In this document: positions 42,734 to 51,445 of the stretch, in pieces
Numbering within the stretch: position 1 is the first letter of the stretch
How the letters are laid out: each line of letters begins with the position of its first letter
Source of the DNA: Orrella sp037026685
GTDB taxonomy: Bacteria > Pseudomonadota > Gammaproteobacteria > Burkholderiales > Burkholderiaceae_B
Direction of reading: 5' to 3'
Length of the DNA: 64,000 nucleotides
Assembly: GCF_037026685.1 (NCBI RefSeq)
Contig: NZ_JBANET010000021.1
Coordinates: 1 to 64,000 of the forward strand
Program-made: the position numbers and the translations under genes
Notes under the pieces: generated by a model
Databases searched by the model: none
Told to the model about the DNA's origin: nothing
The model's input: the letters and a program-made list of their open reading frames with translations, nothing else

Positions 42734-43489
42734 TTAGCCGTGGATGAGCATGCCGCCATTGACGTCGATCACCCCGCCCGTGACATAGGCCGACAGGTCC
42801 GACGCCAGGAACAGGTAGGCGCTGGCCACGTCGCGCGCCTGGCCCAGGCGCCCGAGCGGGATCCCCTTGAGAATGTCGGCGCGCATGTCCTCGGTCAGCT
42901 TGCCGCCGGTGATGTCGGTCTCGATCAGGCCGGGCGTCACGCAGTTCACGCGCACGTTGTCGGGGCCGAGTTCGCGTGCCATGGCCTTGGCCAGTCCCAG
43001 CACGCCGGCCTTGGCGGCGGAATAATGGGGGCCGCCAAAGATGCCGCCGCCCCGTTGCGCCGACACCGAGGACATGCAGGCGATCGAACCGGCGCGCTGC
43101 TTGCGGAACTGCGGAATGAAGGCCTGGCTGAGCAGCAGCACGCCGCGCAGGTTCACGTCCATGATGCGGTCCCAGCTGGCCTGGTCGATCTCCATGGTCT
43201 TGACCGGCTGCGTGATGCCGGCGTTGTTTACCAGCGCGTCGATGCGCCCATATCGTTCCAGAACGGCCTGCGCGGCGTCCCGGCACGCGGCGGCGTCCGT
43301 GACGTCGCACGCCAGGCCAAGGTGGCCTTGTCCTGGCAGCGCGGCGGCGGCCGCGGCGCTGGCTGTCTTGTCCAGGTCCAGAATCACGACTTGCGCGCCT
43401 TGCTGGGCAAAGAGGCTGGCGGTGGCGTAGCCAATGCCGCGTGCGCCGGCGGCGCCGGATATCACGGCAATCTTGCTGTCGAGCAGCAT
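42734..43489 (-). CDS. SDR-family dehydrogenase, first gene of the TRAP/transketolase operon
   Basis: 251-residue classical SDR. It has the glycine-rich SGAAGARGIGYATA motif at about 10-22, NNAG near 89, catalytic Ser in MSSVSAQRGG near 140, and YSAAKAG with Tyr/Lys near 156. The C-terminal end GGVIDVNGGMLIHG is typical of sugar-alcohol or polyol dehydrogenases. Divergent from a GcvA-like LysR regulator 136 bases away, which probably controls the operon. Confidence 0.92.
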   Translation of the reverse strand: MLLDSKIAVISGAAGARGIGYATASLFAQQGAQVVILDLDKTASAAAAAALPGQGHLGLACDVTDAAACRDAAQAVLERYGRIDALVNNAGITQPVKTMEIDQASWDRIMDVNLRGVLLLSQAFIPQFRKQRAGSIACMSSVSAQRGGGIFGGPHYSAAKAGVLGLAKAMARELGPDNVRVNCVTPGLIETDITGGKLTEDMRADILKGIPLGRLGQARDVASAYLFLASDLSAYVTGGVIDVNGGMLIHG

Positions 43490-43625
43490 GCTGTCTCCTG
43501 TGCTCTTGTGTGGGAGGATGCGTCACGCAGGGTGCGCACGAGATGAATCCTATCCACCTGTTTGCGGCTCAACAAACGGTAATATTGCATCTGTAGATGA
43601 ATCTGATTCATCATAGGGAGAACAA

Positions 43626-44540
43626 ATGAACGCCTCCCGGCAAGGCGCTGCGGACGCATTGCGCACGTTGCCGCTGTCCATGCTGCGCACTTTCGAGGCG
43701 GCCGCGCGTACCGGCTCGTTTCGTGCGGCCGCGCACGAACTTTGCCTGTCGCCCAGCGCCATCAGCCATGCCATCCGGGGGCTGGAGGATGCCTTGGGCA
43801 CCAAGCTGTTCTTGCGCACGGGCCGCGCCATCGCGCTGACGCCCAACGGCGAGACGCTCTTTGGCCACGTCGCGCGCGGGCTGGACGAGCTGCGCATCGG
43901 CATGGAACTGGTGGCCAGCCACGGGCCGGCCATGCTACGCCTGCATTCGGCGCCCAGCTTCGCGGCGCAGTGGCTGCTGCCGCGGCTGCCGCAGTTCCTG
44001 TCGGCGCATCCGCAGATCGACTTGCGGCTGGCTGCCAACACCGACTATGCGCGCTTCGAATACAACGAGTTCGACCTGGACGTGGTCTATGGGCAGCCGC
44101 GCAGCGAAGGCCAGGTGGTCGTACCCCTGGGGCAGGAGTTGCTCACGCCTCTATGTTCCCCGGCGCTGGCCCAGCGCATCCGCGCGCCGGCCGATCTGCT
44201 GCACATGCCGCTGATCCAGAGCGACATCAAGAAAATCCGCTGGCCGGCTTGGTTCGAGCTGAACGGCCTGCCCACGCCGGCGCTGCATGGTGCACGGCTG
44301 GACCGCAGCTTCATGGTGATCGCCGCGGCGGCCGACGGTTTGGGGGTGGCGCTGGAATCGACCCTGCTGGCCGAGAAGGAAATCCGCAGCGGCCGGCTGG
44401 TGCGGCCGCTGGCAGGCATGGAGAAAGAGATTCGCTACACGGGGCATTTCCTGACCTACTCCAAGAGCACGCGGCGCAAGCATGCCATCGAGGTGTTCAA
44501 GCGGTGGATGCTGGAGGAGTTGGGAAGGTCGCTGCAGTAG
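43626..44540 (+). CDS. LysR-type regulator, GcvA-like
   Basis: 304 residues. The HTH region LSMLRTFEAAARTGSFRAAA and LSPSAISHAIRGLE at about 18-50 is of the GcvA/AmpR subtype. The C-terminal effector domain shows SAPSFAAQWLLPRLPQFL and IDLRLAANTDYARF. Divergent to the SDR-transketolase-TRAP operon and thus its likely regulator. Confidence 0.93.
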   Translation: MNASRQGAADALRTLPLSMLRTFEAAARTGSFRAAAHELCLSPSAISHAIRGLEDALGTKLFLRTGRAIALTPNGETLFGHVARGLDELRIGMELVASHGPAMLRLHSAPSFAAQWLLPRLPQFLSAHPQIDLRLAANTDYARFEYNEFDLDVVYGQPRSEGQVVVPLGQELLTPLCSPALAQRIRAPADLLHMPLIQSDIKKIRWPAWFELNGLPTPALHGARLDRSFMVIAAAADGLGVALESTLLAEKEIRSGRLVRPLAGMEKEIRYTGHFLTYSKSTRRKHAIEVFKRWMLEELGRSLQ

Positions 44541-44697
44541 GACGCGCCGGGGTTGTTTAAGACAAGGATGGAAACTATGATGGGTCCGGTCGTAAGCAGA
44601 TACTTCCATCTCCTGTTGCTGTTTCGCTTGGCGCCGTAAGGTGCCACAGCTGCAACCGAAGCGTCGCGCAACAGGCTCGCAATCATAAGGATGTGCG

Positions 44698-45585
44698 ATG
44701 CCTAAGCTTCGTCTGCCTGCCTTCTTGCTTTCAGCGCTTGCACGGGCTGCGTGCCTGCCTGCGGTCGGCTTGATCGCGAGTTTTAGCTGGCATGCTGCGG
44801 CGCAGGCCAGCGCCTGCTCCGTCTCGCTCGAAGGCATATCGGGCGCCACTGCGGCCGAGTACGGCATGCGCAGGACCGCCGGAGGCTATGCCTTCGACGT
44901 TGCCGCGCTGGCGCAACGCAGCGGCGGGGCCGGGGTGTTGCTGGCGCAAACCAATGAACAGCTTGCCGCCAACATGAAATGGTTCCAGGCGATGGAATCC
45001 ATCGTCGCCGACCCCGACACCCCCATGCTGGCCAACATTCAACTGCTCTACGAGCAAGGCCGCGAAGCCCACGAGGTCCAATTGGCCCTGGCGCGTTCGC
45101 TGCAATGCCAGCTGGGCATCGCCAGCGGCCCGCAGCGGCGCCCGCAAACCGTCGCCAGCCTGCAGGCTTCCCATGACGCCCGCGTGGCGCAAGCCCGCGC
45201 GGCCCAGGTATCACAGGCGCGCAGCGAATCGGCCTCGCAAGGCTTCTGGAACGCGCTGGGCACCGTCGCCAACGTCCTGGGCGCGGTTGGATCGTCGATG
45301 GCGGGCATGCAGCAGAATGCTCCGGCGCAACGGCAATCCGGCTACCAGCAGGAGCAACGCACCTTGCAGCAGATGCAGCAACAGCAGGCCGCACGGCAAG
45401 CGCAGCAGGCGCGCGACGATGCGGCACGCCAGGCAGAGCTGCAACGACTGCGCATACAGCAGATGACGCTCGATGCCCGCGAAGGTACAGGTACCGGAGC
45501 GGGCTCAACGTCCCGGGATAACTGCGGCTGGACGTCGCGCCCGGGGGGCGGCGGGTACTGCGAAGTGGTAGACCCGGGACGCTGA
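44698..45585 (+). CDS. Secreted protein of unknown function with Gln-rich helix
   Basis: 295 residues. A long signal peptide ends near SWHAAAQA. The mature part starts with a small Cys-containing region. A Gln/Arg/Ala-rich stretch near residues 205-265 (QQEQRTLQQMQQQQAARQAQ) probably forms a coiled coil, and the tail is Gly-rich and ends in CGWTSRPGGGGYCEVV with two Cys. Not recognised as a known family. It is three bases upstream of a Sel1-repeat lipoprotein gene, so the two are co-transcribed. Confidence 0.75.
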   Translation: MPKLRLPAFLLSALARAACLPAVGLIASFSWHAAAQASACSVSLEGISGATAAEYGMRRTAGGYAFDVAALAQRSGGAGVLLAQTNEQLAANMKWFQAMESIVADPDTPMLANIQLLYEQGREAHEVQLALARSLQCQLGIASGPQRRPQTVASLQASHDARVAQARAAQVSQARSESASQGFWNALGTVANVLGAVGSSMAGMQQNAPAQRQSGYQQEQRTLQQMQQQQAARQAQQARDDAARQAELQRLRIQQMTLDAREGTGTGAGSTSRDNCGWTSRPGGGGYCEVVDPGR

Positions 45586-45588
45586 GCC

Positions 45589-46632
45589 GTGAAAAGCGCC
45601 ACCCTCCCAGTGCTGGCCACGCTGATGCTGGCCGGCTGCGCCGGCCAAGGCGGGTTGGGCGTAACGAGTCTTTCCCTCGACAGCTTGCTTGGCGGCATGC
45701 GAACCGCTGCTCCGCAGCCGGTGGCCGAGATCCAAGCCACTGCGTGCGACCGCGAGGCCGCCGCCGAGGATGACAGCCAGCGAGCCCAAGGCGTGGTCCC
45801 TGTCAAATGGGACGACCTGAAGGCATCCGCCGCCATCGCGGCCTGCGAACAGGCCTTGTTGGATCATCCAGGCCATCCCCGCCTGCTGTACCAGTTGGGG
45901 CGCGGCTACCAGAAAGCCTATCGTTATGCGGACGCCGCGGCTGCGAACCGGCAGGCCGCGGCAGCCGGGTATACCTACGCTGTCTACACGATGGGCTGGT
46001 TCCATGAGCAGGGCTACGGCGTGCCGCGCGATCTCGGCATGGCGGAGTCCTGGTATAGAAAGGCCGCCGCCATGGGGCATGGCGCCGCCTGGAAAAATAT
46101 CGGACAGCTGTACCTGGTGCACGATGAAAACCGCAACCTGGACAAGGCGGCCGATGCCTTCGCGCACCCGGCAAAAGCGGGAGACCCCGTGGCGATGGGG
46201 GTTCTGGCTTATGTCTTGAGAGAGCGCGATGGCCGGGGCGACAAGGAGCGGGCGTTGGACTGGAGTGTCAAGGCTGCGCAGGCAGGCAACACGACGGGCA
46301 TGCTCCTGGCGGGCCATTACTACAACGACCGGAAGGACCGCCAATCCGCGCTGCGCTGGTATCAGCAGGCAGCCGACAAGGGGCAGCCGACGGCAATGTA
46401 TATGGTTGGCCAATATTGGCACTATGGCCTGGGTGTCCCCAAAGACACCAGGCGCGCCTTGCAGTACTACGAACGTGCCGCCAATGAAGGCTTCGCGACG
46501 GCAGCCGTGCAGGCGGCAATGATCCACGCCAAGGGAGACGGTGTGCCGAAAGACGAAAGAAAAGCCATGCACTGGCTGCAAGCCGGCGCACCCAGCAAGC
46601 CCGCGGCAATCCAGGAGGGCCGTGCCCCTTGA
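45589..46632 (+). CDS. Sel1-repeat lipoprotein
   Basis: 347 residues from a GTG start. The lipobox LMLAGC near residue 17 marks it as a lipoprotein. From about residue 95 it has at least six Sel1-like repeats, seen in phrases such as YTMGWFHEQGYGVPRDLGMA, MYMVGQYWHYGLGVPKDTRR and HAKGDGVPKDERKAMHW. Such repeats form alpha-solenoids used in protein-protein contacts. It lies between an unknown secreted protein and an LprI-like protein in a three-gene cluster. Partner unknown. Confidence 0.88.
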   Translation: MKSATLPVLATLMLAGCAGQGGLGVTSLSLDSLLGGMRTAAPQPVAEIQATACDREAAAEDDSQRAQGVVPVKWDDLKASAAIAACEQALLDHPGHPRLLYQLGRGYQKAYRYADAAAANRQAAAAGYTYAVYTMGWFHEQGYGVPRDLGMAESWYRKAAAMGHGAAWKNIGQLYLVHDENRNLDKAADAFAHPAKAGDPVAMGVLAYVLRERDGRGDKERALDWSVKAAQAGNTTGMLLAGHYYNDRKDRQSALRWYQQAADKGQPTAMYMVGQYWHYGLGVPKDTRRALQYYERAANEGFATAAVQAAMIHAKGDGVPKDERKAMHWLQAGAPSKPAAIQEGRAP

Positions 46633-46663
46633 CGCTGCATTCCTGCCCTTGCCTGACGCAGCC

Positions 46664-47122
46664 ATGAAGGCCGGCACCAAAGCGATGGACATTGCCGCGC
46701 ATGGGGTGGCGGCCGTCTGCGTGGCCTGCGGCATGGCGCTGGCCGGTCAGGCCGCCGCCCAGGATGATGTGGCACAAGACGTTCGCCAATGCCGCGAAGA
46801 CCCGCGTTACCGGGAAATCGCCGGCGCGATGATCGGCGATTGCCTGCTGGAGATCAGCAGCCAGGTCGATGCACAGATCGAGCGCATTCTTGCTCGCTCG
46901 GCGCAGGCCTATTGCCATGCGGAAGACCGCGCGCTGCTCGCTCAATCACAGCAAGACTGGCTTGCCTACCGGCAAGGCTGGTGCAAACTGGTTGAAAATT
47001 CGCCGGGCAATACGCAGGCCTACGTGAATTCCGCAGCCTGCATGCTGAAAACGGGCCGGGATCGCTTGGCGGGTCTAGTCTATATCGTGGACTACGGCCA
47101 GCCCCGTTGTCCTGTGCTTTGA
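46664..47122 (+). CDS. Secreted LprI-like (DUF1311) protein
   Basis: 152 residues. A signal peptide (MKAGTKAMDIAAHGVAAVCV) ends near GQAAAQ. The mature domain carries the DUF1311 pattern SQQDWLAYRQGWCKLVE with Cys residues at about 44, 60, 80, 108, 124 and 150, compatible with disulfides. LprI-type proteins are often lysozyme inhibitors, but that role is not shown here. A GTG at 46622 would extend it; 46664 is preferred for its proper signal peptide. Last gene of the trio. Confidence 0.8.
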   Translation: MKAGTKAMDIAAHGVAAVCVACGMALAGQAAAQDDVAQDVRQCREDPRYREIAGAMIGDCLLEISSQVDAQIERILARSAQAYCHAEDRALLAQSQQDWLAYRQGWCKLVENSPGNTQAYVNSAACMLKTGRDRLAGLVYIVDYGQPRCPVL

Positions 47123-47177
47123 GTCTGGACAGGGTGGGACGCTAGGGTGTCAGGCCAAGTGTGCGGGTTTTTCCCTA

Positions 47178-47195
47178 TTTGCATACGTATGCAAA
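47178..47195 (+). promoter_or_regulatory. 18-bp perfect palindrome, candidate operator of the hpsN-like operon
   Basis: TTTGCATACGTATGCAAA is fully palindromic with a central CG, as LacI-family operators are. It lies 57 bases before the dehydrogenase ATG. A LacI regulator is encoded in the same operon. A second, imperfect dyad (AAAGTG/CACTTT) lies at 47202-47218. Confidence 0.65.
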
Positions 47196-47251
47196 GCATC
47201 AAAAGTGCCGGTCACTTTGCCGACTAACCACTTTTGCAGGGCCAGCCAACC

Positions 47252-48571
47252 ATGATCCGCTATTTGAAGCGCGGCCGAACCGCCGCCGTAAAGACCGACG
47301 ATGACGCCAAGGTGCGCGCCACCGTCGAAGGCATCATCCGCGACATCGAAACCCGTGGCGACGAAGCCGTGCGCGAGTACAGCCGCACCTTCGACAACTG
47401 GGACCCGGCCGACTTTCGTCTGTCGCGCGCCGAGATCGAGGCCGCGCGCAAGCAGCTCTCGCCGCGCGAGATCGAGGACATCGCCTTCGCGCAGAAGCAG
47501 GTGCGCAACTTCGCGCAGATCCAGCGCGACTGCATGAAGGATGTCGAGGTCGAAACCTATCCCGGCGTGGTGCTGGGGCACAAGCACATCCCCGTGAACG
47601 CGGTGGGCTGCTACATCCCCGGCGGCAAGTACCCCTTGCTGGCGTCCGCCCACATGAGCGTGCTGACTGCCAAGGTGGCCGGCGTGCCGCGCGTCGTGTC
47701 CACGGCGCCGCCCTACCAGGGCAAGCCTCATCCGGCCATCGTCACGGCCATGGACATGGCCGGCGCCGACGAGATTCTGGTGCTGGGCGGCGTGCAGGGC
47801 GTGGTGGCCATGGCGGTGGGCACGCCCAGCGTGGCGCCCGTGGACATGCTGGTCGGCCCGGGCAACATGTTCGTGGCCGAGGCCAAGCGGCAGTTGTACG
47901 GCCGCGTAGGCATCGACCTGTTCGCCGGCCCCACGGAAACGCTGGTGATCGCCGACGACAGCGTGGATGGCGAGCTGTGCGCCGTCGACCTGCTCGGCCA
48001 GGCCGAGCACGGCCCGACTTCGCCCGCGGTGCTGCTGACCAATAGCGAGCAACTGGCCAAGGACACGCTGGCCGAAGTCGAGCGTCAACTGGCCATCCTG
48101 CCGACGGCCGGCATCGCGGCCAAGAGCTGGGCCGACTGCGGCGAGGTGATCGTGTGCGACACCGATGAGGAAATGCTGCAGGTGGCCGACGAGCTGGCGT
48201 TCGAGCATGTGCAGGTGATGACCCGCGACCCGGACTACTTCCTGGACAACATGACCAACTACGGCGCGCTGTTCCTGGGGCCGCGCACCAACGTCAGCTT
48301 CGGCGACAAGGTGATCGGCACCAACCACACGCTGCCGACCAACCGCAATGCCCGCTACACCGGCGGCCTGTGGGTGGGCAAGTTCCTGAAGACCTGCACC
48401 TACCAGCGCGTGCTGACCGACGCGGCCAGCGCCACGATGGGTGAGTATTGCTCGCGCCTGTGCCACATGGAGAACTTTGCCGGCCATGGCGAGCAGGCCA
48501 ATATCCGCGTGCGCCGTTACGGCGACCGGCCCGATCTGCCGTGGTACCAGCCCGTCGAGGCCAAGGCATGA
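47252..48571 (+). CDS. HisD-family dehydrogenase, sulfopropanediol 3-dehydrogenase-like (HpsN)
   Basis: 439-residue NAD-dependent, zinc-type alcohol dehydrogenase of the histidinol dehydrogenase superfamily. Core motifs are GCYIPGGKYPLLASAHMSVL near residue 115, LFAGPTETLVIADD near 225, DLLGQAEHG near 248 and TNHTLPTNRNARYTGGL near 352. There are no other histidine-biosynthesis genes, and the KYPLLASAHM variant matches the HpsN subgroup, which oxidises dihydroxypropanesulfonate to sulfolactate. Start ATG 47252 chosen over an upstream frame. It is coupled (ATGA) to the SDR downstream. Exact substrate uncertain. Confidence 0.82.
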   Translation: MIRYLKRGRTAAVKTDDDAKVRATVEGIIRDIETRGDEAVREYSRTFDNWDPADFRLSRAEIEAARKQLSPREIEDIAFAQKQVRNFAQIQRDCMKDVEVETYPGVVLGHKHIPVNAVGCYIPGGKYPLLASAHMSVLTAKVAGVPRVVSTAPPYQGKPHPAIVTAMDMAGADEILVLGGVQGVVAMAVGTPSVAPVDMLVGPGNMFVAEAKRQLYGRVGIDLFAGPTETLVIADDSVDGELCAVDLLGQAEHGPTSPAVLLTNSEQLAKDTLAEVERQLAILPTAGIAAKSWADCGEVIVCDTDEEMLQVADELAFEHVQVMTRDPDYFLDNMTNYGALFLGPRTNVSFGDKVIGTNHTLPTNRNARYTGGLWVGKFLKTCTYQRVLTDAASATMGEYCSRLCHMENFAGHGEQANIRVRRYGDRPDLPWYQPVEAKA

Positions 48572-49335
48572 TGGCGTTGCCGGTCGGACCGAGTTTTCGC
48601 GTGGAGGGCCGCCGTGCCCTGGTGACGGGCGGCAGCGGCGGCATCGGGCTGGCAGCGGCCGCGGCCCTGGGCCGCGCGGGGGCGCACGTCACCGTGGCCG
48701 CCCGCCGCCCGGCCGAACTTGAGCAGGTCTGCGAAGCCCTGCGTGCCGAGGGGATCGGCTGCGCGGCGCTGGTGCTGGACGTGACGGATTCCGGCGCGGT
48801 CGAGCGCGCGGTGGCCAGCGCCGAGCCCTTCGACATCCTGGTGAACAACGCCGGGATGAACCGCCCCAAGCCGCTGGTCGAGCAGTGCGACGAGGACATC
48901 GACGCGGTGCTGGACCTGAACGTGAAGGCCGCCTTCTACACCAGCCGCGCCGTGGCGCGCCGGTTGCTGGACGCGGGCCGGCCCGGCTCGATCATCAACG
49001 TGTCCTCGCAGATGGGCCATGTGGGCAGCCCCCGCCGGACCTTGTACTGCGCGAGCAAGCATGCGCTGGAAGGCATGACGCGGGCCCTGGCCTGGGAGCT
49101 GGGCGCCGGCGGCATCCGCGTGAATACCGTGTGCCCGACCTTCATCGAGACGCCCATGACCGCCGGCATGCTGGCGCAGCCGGGCTTTCGGGATTGGGTG
49201 TGCGCGCGCACCGCACTGGGGCGCGTCGGCCGGCTCGAGGAGGTGATGGGCGCCATCGTCTTCCTGGCCAGCGATGCCTCCAGCCTGATGACTGGCAGCG
49301 CGCTGATGCTGGATGCGGGATGGACGGCCGCGTGA
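48568..49335 (+). CDS. SDR-family oxidoreductase in the hpsN-like operon
   Basis: 255-residue classical SDR. The cofactor motif is TGGSGGIGLAAAAALG near 20. NNAGMNRPKPL comes near 92, the catalytic Ser in INVSSQMGHVG near 147 and YCASKHALEGM near 160. The start overlaps the preceding stop. Within the operon it could handle a second oxidation or epimerisation of the same substrate (inference). It overlaps the LacI gene downstream. Confidence 0.9.
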   Translation: MMALPVGPSFRVEGRRALVTGGSGGIGLAAAAALGRAGAHVTVAARRPAELEQVCEALRAEGIGCAALVLDVTDSGAVERAVASAEPFDILVNNAGMNRPKPLVEQCDEDIDAVLDLNVKAAFYTSRAVARRLLDAGRPGSIINVSSQMGHVGSPRRTLYCASKHALEGMTRALAWELGAGGIRVNTVCPTFIETPMTAGMLAQPGFRDWVCARTALGRVGRLEEVMGAIVFLASDASSLMTGSALMLDAGWTAA

Positions 49336-50345
49336 AGACCTCGCCGCGCGCCCAGGACGTGGCGGACCTCGCGCAGGTCTCGCAATCGGCCGTCAGCCGC
49401 ACGTTCACGCCTGGCGCCAGCGTATCGGAGCAGACGCGCCGCAAGGTCCTGGCCGCCGCGCAGAAGCTGGGCTATCGCCCCAATGCGCTGGCGCGCAGCC
49501 TGATCACGCGGCGCAGCCGCATCGTGGCGCTGGTGATGAGCTACCTGGAAAACCAGTTCTACCCGCTGGTCATCGAGAAGCTCTCGCAGAAGCTCCAGAA
49601 AGAGGGCTACCACGTGCTGATGTTCATCGCCGAGGTCGACGAGGCGGCTGACGGCGTGCTGGCCGAGATCCTGCAGTACCAGGTCGACGGCATCGTCATG
49701 GCCTCGGCCATGCTCTCGCCGAACATCGCGCGTGGTTGCGCCGAGGTGGGCGTGCCGGTGGTGCAGTTCAACCGCGTCTCCATCCTGGGCGGGCTGGCGC
49801 GCTACGCCAGCAGTTCGGTGACCTCGGACAATCATGCCGGCGGGCAATTGGTGGCGCGGCTGCTGGTCGAGCGCGGCTATCGCCGGTTCGGCTTTCTGGC
49901 CGGGCTGGAAGATTCTTCCACCAGCATCGAGCGCGAACGCGGCTATCGCGACGCATTGCGCCGGCTGGGGCACGACGTGCATTGCCGCGAAGTGGGGCAC
50001 TACGACTTCGACCGCGCGCAATCGGCGGTGCGCCGCCTTTTTGCCGGCGAGCCGCCGGATGCGCTGTTCGCCGGCAACGACCACATGGCCATCGCGGCGC
50101 TGGATGTGCTGCGCCAGGAGCTGGGCTTGCGCGTTCCCGAGGACGTGGCGGTCGTCGGGTTCGACGATGTGCCCCAGGCCGCCTGGGGCGCCTATCGGCT
50201 GACGACGGTGCGCCAGCAGGTCGAGCCGATGGTCGAGGCCACGGTAAGCCTGCTGCGCGAGCAGATGCACGCCGAATTGCGTCCGCGCGATATCGTCGTG
50301 CCTTGCGAACTCATCGAACGGGCCACCGTCAGGGCGGCGCCGTGA
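49320..50345 (+). CDS. LacI-family transcriptional regulator
   Basis: 341 residues. The N-terminal HTH and hinge are clear (AQDVADLAQVSQSAVSRTF and KLGYRPNALARSLITRRS). A periplasmic-binding-protein-like effector domain follows, ending in AVVGFDDVPQAAWGAYRLTT. The start may be the ATG at 49320 or a GTG at 49332 that overlaps the SDR stop. It is encoded within the operon it most likely represses through the palindrome at 47178. Confidence 0.92.
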   Translation: MDGRVKTSPRAQDVADLAQVSQSAVSRTFTPGASVSEQTRRKVLAAAQKLGYRPNALARSLITRRSRIVALVMSYLENQFYPLVIEKLSQKLQKEGYHVLMFIAEVDEAADGVLAEILQYQVDGIVMASAMLSPNIARGCAEVGVPVVQFNRVSILGGLARYASSSVTSDNHAGGQLVARLLVERGYRRFGFLAGLEDSSTSIERERGYRDALRRLGHDVHCREVGHYDFDRAQSAVRRLFAGEPPDALFAGNDHMAIAALDVLRQELGLRVPEDVAVVGFDDVPQAAWGAYRLTTVRQQVEPMVEATVSLLREQMHAELRPRDIVVPCELIERATVRAAP

Positions 50346-50427
50346 ACGCTTTTTTCCTTTCACGATTTCCACAACCATGAACCGGGTGCGGACCCGGTCT
50401 ATGACTTCATCTACAGGAGACAACCGC

Positions 50428-51414
50428 ATGCGCAGCACCTTTGTACGTACCCTGATCGCCACCGTGGCGCTCGGCTTTGTGGCCGCCCCGGCCCACGCCC
50501 AGGACGGCGCGGGCGCCTGGCCGACCAAGACCATCCGCTATATCGTGCCGTTCTCGCCCGGCGGCGTGTCCGACGGCGTGGCGCGGCTGATGGCCGAGCA
50601 ACTGAGCGCACGGCTGGGGCAGTCGGTGGTGGTCGAGAACAAGCCGGGCGTGTCGGGCATCATCGGCACGCAACATACCGCCCGCGCCGAGCCCGACGGC
50701 TACACCATCATGGGCGGAACCATCACGACCCACGCGGTCAATCCCTTCTTCATCAAGTCGCTGGGCTACGACCCGGTCAAGGACTTTACGCCAGTGGCCT
50801 TGGTCGGCATGGTCAGCAACGCGCTGGTGGTCCGGGCCGACAGCCCCTTCGACACGGTGCAGCAGGTGATCGACGCGGCGCGCGCGCAGCCCGACGCGCT
50901 GACCTACGGCACGGCCGGCGCAGGCACTTCGCAGCACCTGTCGGGCCAGCTGTTCCAGTCCATCTCGGATACCCGCCTGCGCCAGATCGTCTACAAGGGC
51001 GGTTCGCAGGCGATGGTGGACCTGATTGGCGGGCAGATCGACATGGTGTTCGAGACCGTGGCCGCGGCCCGGCCGATGATCGATTCCAAGCGCGTGAAGG
51101 TGCTTGGCGTGACGGCGGCCTCGGTGCTGCCCGACCTGCCGCAAGCCAAGCCGCTGGCCGAGCTGGGCCTGCCGGGATTCGAAATGCAGTCGTGGCAGGG
51201 CATCTTCGCGCCCGCGGGAACGCCCGCGCCGGTGGTGGATCGCCTGGCGCGCGAGATCGCGGCCGCGGTCCAGGATCCCGAAGTCCGTGCCAAGCTGCTG
51301 ACGCTGGGCGTGGCGCCCGACGGCCGGGGCTCGGAGGAATTCACGCAGTTCCAGCGCAGCGAGATCGACAAATGGGGCAAGGTGATCCAGGATGCCGGCA
51401 TCCAGGCCGATTGA
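50428..51414 (+). CDS. Bug-family (TctC-like) tripartite tricarboxylate receptor
   Basis: 328-residue periplasmic binding protein of the Bug family, hugely expanded in Bordetella. The signal peptide ends APAHAQ. The mature N-terminus reads WPTKTIRYIVPFSPGGVSDG, typical for Bug proteins. The AGAG motif (YGTAGAGTSQHLSGQLF) is near 168 and IFAPAGTPAPVVDRL near 265. AGGAG precedes the ATG. No TctA or TctB genes follow, so it works with a permease elsewhere or as a sensor. Probably binds the substrate of this operon. Confidence 0.92.
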   Translation: MRSTFVRTLIATVALGFVAAPAHAQDGAGAWPTKTIRYIVPFSPGGVSDGVARLMAEQLSARLGQSVVVENKPGVSGIIGTQHTARAEPDGYTIMGGTITTHAVNPFFIKSLGYDPVKDFTPVALVGMVSNALVVRADSPFDTVQQVIDAARAQPDALTYGTAGAGTSQHLSGQLFQSISDTRLRQIVYKGGSQAMVDLIGGQIDMVFETVAAARPMIDSKRVKVLGVTAASVLPDLPQAKPLAELGLPGFEMQSWQGIFAPAGTPAPVVDRLAREIAAAVQDPEVRAKLLTLGVAPDGRGSEEFTQFQRSEIDKWGKVIQDAGIQAD

Positions 51415-51445
51415 TCCTGCCCTGCCTGGCTATATGGAGACATAC

